DNA from: Candidatus Nitrotoga sp. CP45
GTDB taxonomy: Bacteria; Bacteroidota; Bacteroidia; Flavobacteriales; Flavobacteriaceae
DNA: 6,824 nt
Assembly: GCA_943329165.2 (NCBI GenBank)
Contig: CALQCV020000105.1
Location: forward strand, 1 to 6,824
Direction of reading: 5' to 3'
Shown: piece after piece, positions 1 to 4,719 of the stretch
Layout: each line of letters opens with the position of its first letter
Position numbering within the stretch: position 1 is the first letter of the stretch
Made by a program: the position numbers and the translations under genes
Notes under the pieces: generated by a model
What the model saw: only the letters and a program-made list of their open reading frames with translations
The model's database searches: none
Told to the model about the DNA's origin: nothing

Positions 1-513
1 GCGATTCCTTTTGTGAGTGCGTGGAGTCAAATGAAGCAAAATGTGCCCGGATTTTTTGGAGTTGGAACCGCTTTGAAACATTTTGAAGCCAACAATCAAT
101 GGGAAAATGTGCAAAATCTCTATGACAATTCTTTGTTCTTCAGAACTTTGTTGGAAAACACGGCAATGTCGTTGGCCAAAAGTTATTTCCCGTTAACAGC
201 TTATATGAAAGAGGATAAAGATTTTGGAGAATTTTGGCAAATTATCTTTGATGAATTTACAGAAACCAAACGACTACTGCTTAAAATCGCCGGACATAAG
301 GAACTCATGGAAAATTATCCAGATGGGAAAGCTTCGATAGCGATGCGGGAGCAAATAGTATTGCCATTGCTGACCATTCAGCAATATGCATCGTCGCAAA
401 TCAATGAAATTAAAAAGCATAAAAAGGGCGACGAAAAATTGCTAACTGCTTATGAAAAACTGGTTATGCGTTCATTGTTTGGGAATACGAATGCTAGCAG
501 GAATTCGGCGTAG
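1..513 (+). CDS. ppc: Phosphoenolpyruvate carboxylase, C-terminal 170 residues (5' end outside window)
   Basis: PEP carboxylase adds bicarbonate to PEP to make oxaloacetate, the anaplerotic feed into the TCA cycle; it is a cytosolic homotetramer. The frame is open from base 1, so the true start lies upstream and the first in-window GTG/ATG is not a start. Family features seen: I2-P3-F4 through the tryptophan segment SAWSQ (residues 6-10), then P-G-F-F-G-V-G-T-A-L (17-26), matching the conserved 'lP.w.GvG.AL' block; F-F-R-T-L-L-E-N (46-53), matching 'fFr.lLdNv.M.L.K'; a helical SIAMREQIVLPLLTIQQ stretch that corresponds to the family's 'Si..R..Y.dPLn.lQ'; and a terminal N-T-N-A-S-R-N-S-A that aligns with 'T.NGiAaGlRNTG'. 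The protein ends R-N-S-A where most characterised enzymes end Q/R-N-T-G. Full-length enzymes are roughly 850-900 residues, so most of the gene, including the catalytic core, lies to the left. Identification is firm; activity cannot be judged from the tail. Confidence 0.93.
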   Translation, partial: AIPFVSAWSQMKQNVPGFFGVGTALKHFEANNQWENVQNLYDNSLFFRTLLENTAMSLAKSYFPLTAYMKEDKDFGEFWQIIFDEFTETKRLLLKIAGHKELMENYPDGKASIAMREQIVLPLLTIQQYASSQINEIKKHKKGDEKLLTAYEKLVMRSLFGNTNASRNSA

Positions 514-528
514 CAAGTTTTTAACTTG
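514..528 (+). other. Small perfect hairpin directly after the ppc stop codon
   Basis: CAAGTT (514-519) and AACTTG (523-528) form a perfect 6-bp stem around a TTT loop, starting on the base after the TAG stop. No T-run follows (the next bases are ATGGATTAAATG), so it lacks the tail of an intrinsic terminator. It may be a 3'-end stabilising or pausing structure. A stem this short and AT-rich can also arise by chance. Confidence 0.25.
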
Positions 529-627
529 ATGGATTAAATGTATTCAACGAAATAAATTCGAGAGTGGATTATTCGTTTACCTTAGTTAAGATTTTTTAAT
601 GTTGTCAATAATTTTAGTTGCGTTCAA

Positions 628-1035
628 ATGGAAAAATATGCAATTGTATTTATTGTTTTTTTCTTTGCTATCAGCGGTTTTGCTCAAAAGAATAATAAAG
701 TCCGAGCAAACAAAAAAACGGAAAATGTAAAACCAACTCCATCCATAGAGGAAGTTGTTGTACCGGCGTTTACCAAAATAAAAATCATAGAAAACTACGA
801 AAGAGTTTTAGAGAAAGGATACAAGACCGAAGCAATGCTTCAGGCTGTAGCTGATTATAGTTTTTTTGCGGAGGATATGGCTGCTGCTGCAAAATGGTAT
901 ACGCAATTGTTTGAATTCTGCGCAGATGAATTAGAAGCCGTTTATTATTATAGATACGCCGAATCATTGAAAAGTATTGGTCAAACTGAAAAAGCAGCGG
1001 AGATGATGGCACTATTTCAAAGTAAAAAAGTATAG
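628..1035 (+). CDS. Small secreted TPR protein, like the N-terminal module of OmpA/PD40 proteins
   Basis: 135 residues. Residues 1-19 form a clear Sec signal peptide: short charged start (MEK), hydrophobic core (residues 5-15), then S-G-F-A before Q20, a very common Bacteroidota cleavage context (FA|Q). There is no lipobox cysteine, so the mature protein should be soluble in the periplasm. Residues 21-48 are a Lys/Asn/Pro-rich linker. Residues 51-133 are helical and read as two TPR-like hairpins (about 67-100 and 104-133), with small residues A86/A87/A88 and A123/A124 at the tight-packing positions and aromatics Y91 and Y107-Y110. From family memory, the blocks YERVLEKGYK, AAKWYTQLFE and YYYRYAESLKSIG closely resemble the N-terminal TPR segment of flavobacterial OmpA-family proteins, which continue into PD40/beta-propeller and OmpA peptidoglycan-binding domains. 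Here a stop follows at once. It lies 114 bp after ppc and 69 bp before the DinB gene, with no visible functional link. Role unknown; a periplasmic interaction adaptor is an inference. Confidence 0.82.
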   Translation: MEKYAIVFIVFFFAISGFAQKNNKVRANKKTENVKPTPSIEEVVVPAFTKIKIIENYERVLEKGYKTEAMLQAVADYSFFAEDMAAAAKWYTQLFEFCADELEAVYYYRYAESLKSIGQTEKAAEMMALFQSKKV

Positions 1036-1075
1036 AAGAAATATCAAAAATCAGCAGTCTTTTGCAAAAAAAAGT

Positions 1076-1083
1076 GAACTTTG
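1076..1083 (+). promoter_or_regulatory. Candidate -7 box (GAACTTTG) for the DinB-family gene
   Basis: GAACTTTG matches the Bacteroidota -7 consensus TAnnTTTG at five of six fixed positions and sits 21 nt before the ATG at 1105, a spacing typical of flavobacterial leaders. I see no good TTTG -33 element 17-23 bp upstream (the TTTG at 1061-1064 is too close). Its presence argues that the ATG at 1105 is the start, because the upstream TTG at 1081 falls inside the box. Confidence 0.42.
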
Positions 1084-1104
1084 CGTCACTTAAAACCAAC
1101 TAAC

Positions 1105-1623
1105 ATGAAACCATCCGATTTACAACCTGAAGAATTTGCAGGGCATTTTGCAACTTACATTAACCAAGTTTCCAGCGAATATAACTTATTAGAAGAACTT
1201 GAAATTTCGGTGCATCGTTTTATAAAATTTGTGCAGCATATTCCAATGGACAAATTTGATTACCGCTACGCCGAAGGAAAATGGATCATCAAAGACATTA
1301 TCCAACACTTGATTGACGCCGAAAGAATATTTGGGTATCGCGCTTTGCGTTTCGCCAGAAATGACAAAACCGAATTGCCCGGATTTGAAGAAAACGATTA
1401 TGTTGATTATGCTAATGCAAACAAAAGAAGTATTCAGGATTTATTGTCCGAGTTAGCTGTTGTTAGACAAGCCACGTTGTCTTTATTCAAATCATTTTCA
1501 AATGAAGAATTAGTAAGGATGGGAATCGCTTCCAATAAGCCAATGTCGGTTCGTGCGTTAGGATTTATCATTATTGGACATCAAAATCACCATCAACGGG
1601 TGTTTGAAGAAAGATATCTTTAA
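1105..1623 (+). CDS. DinB-family (DinB_2-like) putative metal-dependent protein
   Basis: 172 residues from ATG 1105, the usual length for this family of four-helix-bundle proteins. The DinB/YfiT metal triad is visible: H68 in the helix I-I-Q-H-L-I-D-A-E-R, and H159 plus H163 in the C-terminal G-H-Q-N-H-H helix (HxxxH spacing). The segment E-G-K-W-I-I-K-D (57-64) before H68 matches the family's 'gkWs.kei..Hl.d.E' block. Characterised relatives include bacillithiol and mycothiol S-transferases and metal-dependent hydrolases, but most Bacteroidota members are uncharacterised, so the substrate is unknown. No signal peptide; presumably cytosolic. In-frame readings that start earlier (TTG 1081) would put the start inside the candidate promoter. 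The TAA stop at 1621-1623 shares its last two bases with a heptanucleotide repeat array. The neighbouring NdpA-like gene converges on it from 1804, so this gene is probably transcribed alone. Confidence 0.88.
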   Translation: MKPSDLQPEEFAGHFATYINQVSSEYNLLEELEISVHRFIKFVQHIPMDKFDYRYAEGKWIIKDIIQHLIDAERIFGYRALRFARNDKTELPGFEENDYVDYANANKRSIQDLLSELAVVRQATLSLFKSFSNEELVRMGIASNKPMSVRALGFIIIGHQNHHQRVFEERYL

Positions 1624-1680
1624 GATGGAAGTTAGAAGATGGAAGATGGAAGTTAGAAGATGGAAGTTAGAAGATGGAAG
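1622..1680 (+). repeat. Heptanucleotide tandem array, two alternating unit variants
   Basis: Eight exact 7-bp units and a 3-base partial run without interruption from 1622 to 1680. There are two variants, A = AAGATGG and B = AAGTTAG, in the order A-B-A-A-B-A-B-A followed by AAG. Every base is accounted for, so the degeneracy is confined to two fixed alternatives differing at three positions (AAGATGG/AAGTTAG). It can also be read as a 14-bp AB unit with one extra A. The array is purine-biased on the + strand, lies in the 180-bp gap between two convergent genes, and its first two bases complete the stop codon of the DinB-family gene. A period of 7 is not a codon multiple, so it is not coding. 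Confidence 0.92.
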
Positions 1681-1776
1681 AATTCCGCTATCTATTTAAA
1701 TAATAACCCAAACTCCTTATTTTAACAATTGAGGATTTCTATTTATAAAATTTGAACTGCTAACTGGTACTACAAA

Positions 1777-1796
1777 CCTGCCTTCCGTTATGCAGG
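1777..1796. terminator. Weak hairpin between convergent genes
   Basis: CCTGC (1777-1781) and GCAGG (1792-1796) form a 5-bp GC-rich stem around a 10-nt loop, 8 bp before the stop codon of the - strand gene, in the gap where transcripts from both sides should end. No clean T-run follows on either strand (CTGTAAACTAACTTTTC on +, TTTGTAGTACC on -). The position suits a shared terminator, but the structure is weak. The rest of 1681-1776 is AT-rich and shows nothing I can name. Confidence 0.22.
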
Positions 1797-1803
1797 CTGT
1801 AAA

Positions 1804-2862
1804 CTAACTTTTCTGTTCTTTGTTGAAATAAACTAAGTAGTAGTACATTTGTTTTTCTTCATCCCAGCCTTTTTCTACATATTTTTCGGCACTTTCAGGA
1901 TTTATAAAATCGAGTTTGATTTGAATATTGGTATCCAAATTGATTACGTTTTTAATAGATCTTCTGGCATCAGAGACAGCATTATTTGCTATTGGAAACG
2001 ACGTAACATCTTCAATACTATATTTTTCGCCTTTATCAACTTTATAGTTTTTGAATTCCGGAATTAAATCTGGATTATCCAAAACTTCGTTCAGAAAATT
2101 GCTTTCTTCAAACTGGTCATTTTTGGCAAAATAATTTACCGAACGATTCATAAACATTACTTCCTCTTTCTTGTCTTCGGCAGGAAAAACAACGTCTTTG
2201 GCAAATCCCTGACAGAATTTTAAATATTTTTTGGTAATAAAATTTTCATCCTGAAACGCATCAACCGAAAGAAAATGCTCTAACCAATAACGCGTGTCAT
2301 AACGGTTGCTGTCGCTACTTAAAATTTTGTATCCTTCTTCTTTTTTGTAGTTAAAAATCAAGCAACCTTTATCCAACTTATTCAGATTGATACCTTGTTG
2401 CAAAATCATTTCAAGCGATTTTCCTTTTTCTTCAAACTGCATAAAATCAGACATGATTTCACTTTTGAAAACACCAATAGCATCAACTACATTATTGTCG
2501 ATGTTTAAGTTGGTCAAATACGCCACATATACTTCTCCATTTTTAATGTGTGGATGATTAGATTGCTCAAAAAGATGGTTAGTGATCTTTTTTGAAACTT
2601 CATGAATATCAGATGGATTAGTAAAAATTTCCGATGCCAAATTAAACATATCGTTATATTCCAAATCAACTTCATGCGCAAACTGAAAATAGTTTTCCTC
2701 TTTTTCGCGAAAGGATTTAAAGAAGTATTCCTTTAACAAAGGAACAATTTCGTCGTTTAAAGTATAAGGTTGCTCAGAGAGAAATACTGTCTCATTTCTG
2801 TTTTTGTTTCCAACTCGGTGTATTGACAAACTCTCAATATGAGTGTTAAATAGGTTGATCAT
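1804..2862 (-). CDS. Nucleoid-associated protein, NdpA/YejK-like (37-kDa nucleoid protein family)
   Basis: 352 residues, close to the length of E. coli YejK/NdpA (about 335). The family is DNA-associated; E. coli YejK was found in nucleoid fractions and has been reported to interact with topoisomerases. The molecular role in Bacteroidota is not established. Seen here: an N-terminal part (1-105) with I8-E10-S11-L12 resembling the family's opening strand; a central core with E110-V-Y-V-A-Y-L (110-116), D127-A-I-G-V-F-K-S-E (127-135), the hydrophobic L-D-K-G-C-L-I-F-N (163-171) and R191-Y-W-L-E-H-F-L (191-198); and a charged C-terminal half (225-352). No signal peptide or membrane segment. The ATG at 2862 is preceded on the - strand by a run of As, with no Shine-Dalgarno, normal for this phylum. 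It follows the pRiA4-like gene by 111 bp in the same direction but has its own candidate promoter. Assignment rests on motif and length recognition, without an alignment. Confidence 0.8.
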   Translation of the reverse strand: MINLFNTHIESLSIHRVGNKNRNETVFLSEQPYTLNDEIVPLLKEYFFKSFREKEENYFQFAHEVDLEYNDMFNLASEIFTNPSDIHEVSKKITNHLFEQSNHPHIKNGEVYVAYLTNLNIDNNVVDAIGVFKSEIMSDFMQFEEKGKSLEMILQQGINLNKLDKGCLIFNYKKEEGYKILSSDSNRYDTRYWLEHFLSVDAFQDENFITKKYLKFCQGFAKDVVFPAEDKKEEVMFMNRSVNYFAKNDQFEESNFLNEVLDNPDLIPEFKNYKVDKGEKYSIEDVTSFPIANNAVSDARRSIKNVINLDTNIQIKLDFINPESAEKYVEKGWDEEKQMYYYLVYFNKEQKS

Positions 2863-2877
2863 TTTTTTTTGCTAGAA

Positions 2878-2885
2878 CAAAGAAA
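2878..2885 (-). promoter_or_regulatory. Candidate -7 box (TTTCTTTG) for the NdpA-like gene
   Basis: Read on the - strand, TTTCTTTG matches TAnnTTTG at five of six fixed positions and ends 15 nt before the ATG at 2862. No -33 TTTG is evident at the expected distance. Centred about 17 bp upstream of the box is the dyad described separately at 2896-2909. Confidence 0.38.
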
Positions 2886-2969
2886 ATAGAATATAGAACA
2901 TAGATGTTCCTGTAAATTGCTATCGTCCTTTGATTAATTTTAAAGTCTTTTTTCTATTCTCTATTTTCT
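2881..2969. repeat. 17-bp imperfect inverted repeat flanking the intergenic region, with heptad texture
   Basis: The arm at 2881-2897 (AGAAAATAGAATATAGA) and the reverse complement of 2953-2969 (AGAAAATAGAGAATAGA) agree at 15 of 17 positions. They enclose 55 bp and sit at the two ends of the 111-bp gap between the pRiA4-like and NdpA-like genes. The left side also reads as degenerate 7-mers (AGAAAAT, AGAATAT, AGAACAT, AGATGTT). In a read-through - strand transcript the arms could pair into a long A/U stem followed by a U-rich stretch, starting a few bases after the pRiA4-like stop codon, which would suit a transcript end. The stem would be weak because it is almost all A-U. Confidence 0.55.
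2896..2909. promoter_or_regulatory. Perfect 6-2-6 dyad (GAACAT-AG-ATGTTC), possible operator
   Basis: GAACAT (2896-2901) and ATGTTC (2904-2909) are exact inverted repeats separated by AG. The dyad lies just upstream of the candidate -7 box of the NdpA-like gene, overlapping where a -33 element would be, so a bound dimeric regulator could affect initiation. No regulator gene is in the window. Function is inferred from position and symmetry only. Confidence 0.4.
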
Positions 2970-2973
2970 GTTT

Positions 2974-3510
2974 TTAATTCCAATTCTCTTCAAAGCCGTA
3001 ATCTTCAAAACTATCATCGCCACCAAAAGCATCTAAATCATCTTCATCCAAATCGTCTTCAAATTCAGAATAGAAATCTTCTCCTTCAGCTTCGAACTCT
3101 TTTTCAGGGGCAATGTCAGGTAATTCACCATGGGAAAACAACAAACTGGGATACGTTTCTCCGACAACTGCTGCTTCTACGGTTGCAAGTTCAACCAAGA
3201 ATGTCCACATATTGATAAAATCATATACATAGATAATCTTCGTTTGGTCTACGCTAAGTAATTGATTTAATGTATAATCACTCATTGTTTTTTGCTCGCC
3301 CGGAATATCGCCAGTATCAAACATCGGAATCTCTTCTTCCTGATTCCAGGTATCATCACATGTATAAAACGAAGCTACTTCTAAACCGTCAAAACCAAAA
3401 GCATTAACAATAGCGTTGTGTAAATCTTCTAAAGTATCTTCTTCCTGTATAGCAATGTCTCTGAAAACATCTTCTTCTGCATCAAGAATTGCTCTGAATT
3501 TATAAATCAT
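2974..3510 (-). CDS. pRiA4b ORF-3 / 'IS1096 element passenger TnpR'-like protein with acidic tail
   Basis: 178 residues. Despite the inherited family names, these proteins show no recombinase or transposase chemistry, and their function is unknown. Features matching PF07929 (PRiA4_ORF3): the opening strand Y3-K-F-R-A-I-L; V15-F-R-D-I (15-19) in place of the usual 'iWRri'; T26-L-E-D-L-H31, the hallmark helix; A37-F-G-F-D41; W55; and Y94-V-Y-D-F98 with W102, the counterpart of 'Y.YDFGD.W'. The canonical Gly-Asp after YDF is replaced by I-N here. From about residue 137 the protein becomes a low-complexity acidic tail, about 20 Asp/Glu among the last 42 residues, probably disordered. No signal peptide. 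Start is the ATG at 3510, which has a perfect -7 box 22 nt upstream. No transposase or terminal repeats flank it, so it looks like a resident chromosomal gene. Confidence 0.8.
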   Translation of the reverse strand: MIYKFRAILDAEEDVFRDIAIQEEDTLEDLHNAIVNAFGFDGLEVASFYTCDDTWNQEEEIPMFDTGDIPGEQKTMSDYTLNQLLSVDQTKIIYVYDFINMWTFLVELATVEAAVVGETYPSLLFSHGELPDIAPEKEFEAEGEDFYSEFEDDLDEDDLDAFGGDDSFEDYGFEENWN

Positions 3511-3532
3511 AATCGTATTTTTAATAAGCGAA

Positions 3533-3540
3533 CAAATATA
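3533..3540 (-). promoter_or_regulatory. Perfect -7 box (TATATTTG) for the pRiA4-like gene
   Basis: On the - strand, TATATTTG matches all six fixed positions of TAnnTTTG. It ends 22 nt upstream of the ATG at 3510, giving an expected leader under 20 nt. No TTTG -33 element is present; that region is occupied by a 16-bp palindrome (3549-3564). Confidence 0.6.
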
Positions 3541-3548
3541 AATTATAA

Positions 3549-3564
3549 ATTCAGAATTCTGAAT
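3549..3564. promoter_or_regulatory. Perfect 16-bp palindrome over the -33 region, candidate operator
   Basis: ATTCAGAATTCTGAAT is an uninterrupted perfect palindrome of 16 bp. It begins 8 bp upstream of the -7 box of the pRiA4-like gene and covers the position where the -33 element is expected, a classic place for repressor binding. The site is AT-rich but far longer than typical chance palindromes. No cognate regulator can be named. Confidence 0.5.
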
Positions 3565-3640
3565 GATAAATGTGAATTGTTGAAAAGATATCTATTACTT
3601 TTTTGGAAAAATCGTGATACATAAGAGTAGAATAAAATAG

Positions 3641-3664
3641 TTCCAAATTTTAAGTAATTTGGAA
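3641..3664. other. Perfect 9-bp-stem hairpin in the spacer
   Basis: TTCCAAATT (3641-3649) and AATTTGGAA (3656-3664) are exact inverted repeats around a 6-nt loop (TTAAGT). On the - strand the stem is followed by CTATTTTATTCTAC, a loosely U-rich stretch; on the + strand by TAATAAGTTATTC. It could be part of a small RNA, a second terminator for the CDP-alcohol transferase transcript, or a leader structure. None is proven. Confidence 0.45.
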
Positions 3665-3673
3665 TAATAAGTT

Positions 3674-3697
3674 ATTCAAAAACTTGCAATTTTGAAT
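3674..3697. other. Perfect 8-bp-stem hairpin adjacent to the first
   Basis: ATTCAAAA (3674-3681) and TTTTGAAT (3690-3697) are exact inverted repeats around an 8-nt loop. It starts 9 bp after the hairpin at 3641-3664 ends, so the two could form a tandem two-stem structure on either strand. The stem has only one G-C pair per arm and would be weak on its own. Confidence 0.35.
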
Positions 3698-3836
3698 GAG
3701 ATATTTTAGAAAGTGAATCTTTGAATAATTTAAAGAATTGGGTTAATTTTCTTTTTGATTGAAATAAGATGATAATGAATTCGATATGCTCAATTTTTTT
3801 AATGAAACAACATTTACTGATGTCTTTTTTTTCGAT

Positions 3837-3871
3837 AAAAAAATAACCCAAATAGTATCTAACTTTTTGGG
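3837..3871 (-). terminator. Candidate intrinsic terminator of the CDP-alcohol transferase gene
   Basis: On the - strand, CCCAAA (3871-3866) pairs perfectly with TTTGGG (3852-3847) around a 13-nt loop and is followed by TTATTTTTTT (3846-3837). The stem begins 24 nt after the TAA stop of the upstream gene. The T-run is good; the 6-bp stem is short with a long loop, so strength is moderate. It argues against a gene starting at the ATG at 3875, which would lie directly on this structure. Confidence 0.5.
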
Positions 3872-3895
3872 GCATGTTAATTTTTTATGGAATTT

Positions 3896-4666
3896 TTATT
3901 TGATAAAAACTTTACGAATCCCTATAAATAAAAAAATTAGTATGGTATATGCAATAAAAAATGGAACTATCAATTCAATCCAACCCATTGGTAGCATTAT
4001 TGCAATGATTAATAATTGAAATCCCAATCCATATATAGAAAGCAAAGTCATGAACCAATTAGGAAAGCTTTTTACTTTATAAGCTTGTTGGTCTAAAGCG
4101 TGAATAATTTTGTCGAAGGCTCCGTAAACGATCGTGTAAATTCCAAATAAAATGTTGACTGATTGTTGACTTTCGCCGGGTAAAGCTTTGGGTGTTTTGT
4201 ACTCAAATATTTTACTTGTATTATCGCCACCGATTGATTTGGTTCTCAAAATCACATAATAGTAATTATATAAAGTGCCTTGTAATTGGATACCGATAAA
4301 TGCTAAGAAAGTAAACCAAATTGTGGTTTTTGAAACATAACAAATCGCCATCAAAAACAAAAAATTTAAAATGATATCAAACACACTGTCTAAGTATCTC
4401 CCAGAATAGGAGGGTGTTTTTTTTAGTCGGGCCAATTCGCCATCGGCAGCATCAATTCCCGATTTTAAAAGGATAAAAAATCCGGCAAATAAAAAGTGGT
4501 GATTCAGAATACAATAAATTGCAATCAGTCCGGAAAGCCCAAAAAGCAGGGTAACATGAATAGGTGTAAAACAAGTATTCTTTAATTTATTGGCAAAAAA
4601 TCTTCCGAAAGACCTTCCATAATCTGATAAATCTAAAAATTTATCTTGAGCGGCAAGTTTAGACAT
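3896..4666 (-). CDS. CDP-alcohol phosphatidyltransferase family membrane protein
   Basis: 256 residues. The family moves a phosphatidyl or similar phospho-group from a CDP-linked donor to an alcohol acceptor, at the inner membrane, in phospholipid synthesis. The catalytic signature DGx2ARx8Gx3Dx3D is complete: D75-G76, A79-R80, G89, D93, D97, with the extra aspartate D72 three residues before. These aspartates bind the divalent metals and donor. Hydrophobic segments at about 34-52, 56-69, 97-111, 115-134, 171-188, 206-226 and 231-250 fit the usual six-helix fold plus possible extras. The N-terminal 30 residues are amphipathic (K/R/F-rich). Length and divergence outside the motif do not let me call PgsA, PssA or a CDP-inositol enzyme, so the acceptor is unknown. 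The ATG at 4666 is preceded by an A/T-rich leader and a perfect -7 box 43 nt upstream. It follows ctaA by 53 bp, so read-through from ctaA is also possible. Confidence 0.9.
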   Translation of the reverse strand: MSKLAAQDKFLDLSDYGRSFGRFFANKLKNTCFTPIHVTLLFGLSGLIAIYCILNHHFLFAGFFILLKSGIDAADGELARLKKTPSYSGRYLDSVFDIILNFLFLMAICYVSKTTIWFTFLAFIGIQLQGTLYNYYYVILRTKSIGGDNTSKIFEYKTPKALPGESQQSVNILFGIYTIVYGAFDKIIHALDQQAYKVKSFPNWFMTLLSIYGLGFQLLIIAIMLPMGWIELIVPFFIAYTILIFLFIGIRKVFIK

Positions 4667-4709
4667 TTAAGTTGGTAAACAAGGAATTGCGACAATATAG
4701 TCTGGGCGG

Positions 4710-4717
4710 CAAATATA
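4710..4717 (-). promoter_or_regulatory. Perfect -7 box (TATATTTG) for the CDP-alcohol transferase gene
   Basis: On the - strand TATATTTG matches TAnnTTTG at all six fixed positions, 43 nt upstream of the ATG at 4666 and 2 bp after the ctaA stop codon. A promoter here would let this gene be transcribed separately from ctaA. I see no TTTG -33 element; that stretch is the coding 3' end of ctaA. Confidence 0.5.
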
Positions 4718-4719
4718 AT

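Larger units (their letters stand above)
3511..3895. other. Gene-free 385-bp AT-rich spacer with several hairpins
   Basis: This is the largest gap in the window, between the CDP-alcohol transferase stop and the pRiA4-like start, both on the - strand. It contains the pRiA4-like gene's promoter and palindrome (3533-3564), two perfect hairpins (3641-3664 and 3674-3697), and a terminator-like structure (3837-3871). Short open frames on both strands here are Lys/Phe/Ile-rich, as expected of random AT-rich sequence, and show no family resemblance. The stretch 3698-3836 shows nothing I can name beyond a weak TCTTT/AAAGA dyad near 3718-3736. Confidence 0.7.

Noticed and set aside
785..1099. Antisense open frame opposite the TPR gene
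   Set aside because: The opposite strand encodes a protein with a signal peptide and TPR pattern; the antisense product has no motif.
1081..1104. Upstream TTG start adding eight residues to the DinB-family protein
   Set aside because: The TTG lies within the candidate -7 box CTTTG, and the added residues have no family match. ATG 1105 has a normal leader distance.
1622..1680. CRISPR array
   Set aside because: The repeats are contiguous 7-bp units with no spacers, and no cas gene is present.
1849..2067. Open frame antisense to the NdpA-like gene
   Set aside because: Phe/Ile-rich shadow of the charged C-terminal half of the real gene.
2974..3510. Insertion sequence or transposon, suggested by the 'IS1096 passenger' family name
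   Set aside because: No transposase, terminal inverted repeats or target-site duplication is visible. The 16-bp palindrome at 3549 is self-complementary and has no partner on the other side of the gene.
3672..3875. 67-residue open frame on the - strand in the spacer
   Set aside because: Composition is Lys/Phe/Ile-rich as in random AT-rich DNA, there is no recognisable domain, and its start overlaps the terminator-like hairpin of the preceding gene. A small real gene is not fully excluded.
3786..4019. 77-residue open frame on the + strand
   Set aside because: It runs antisense into the 3' end of the CDP-alcohol transferase gene and has no family resemblance or promoter box.
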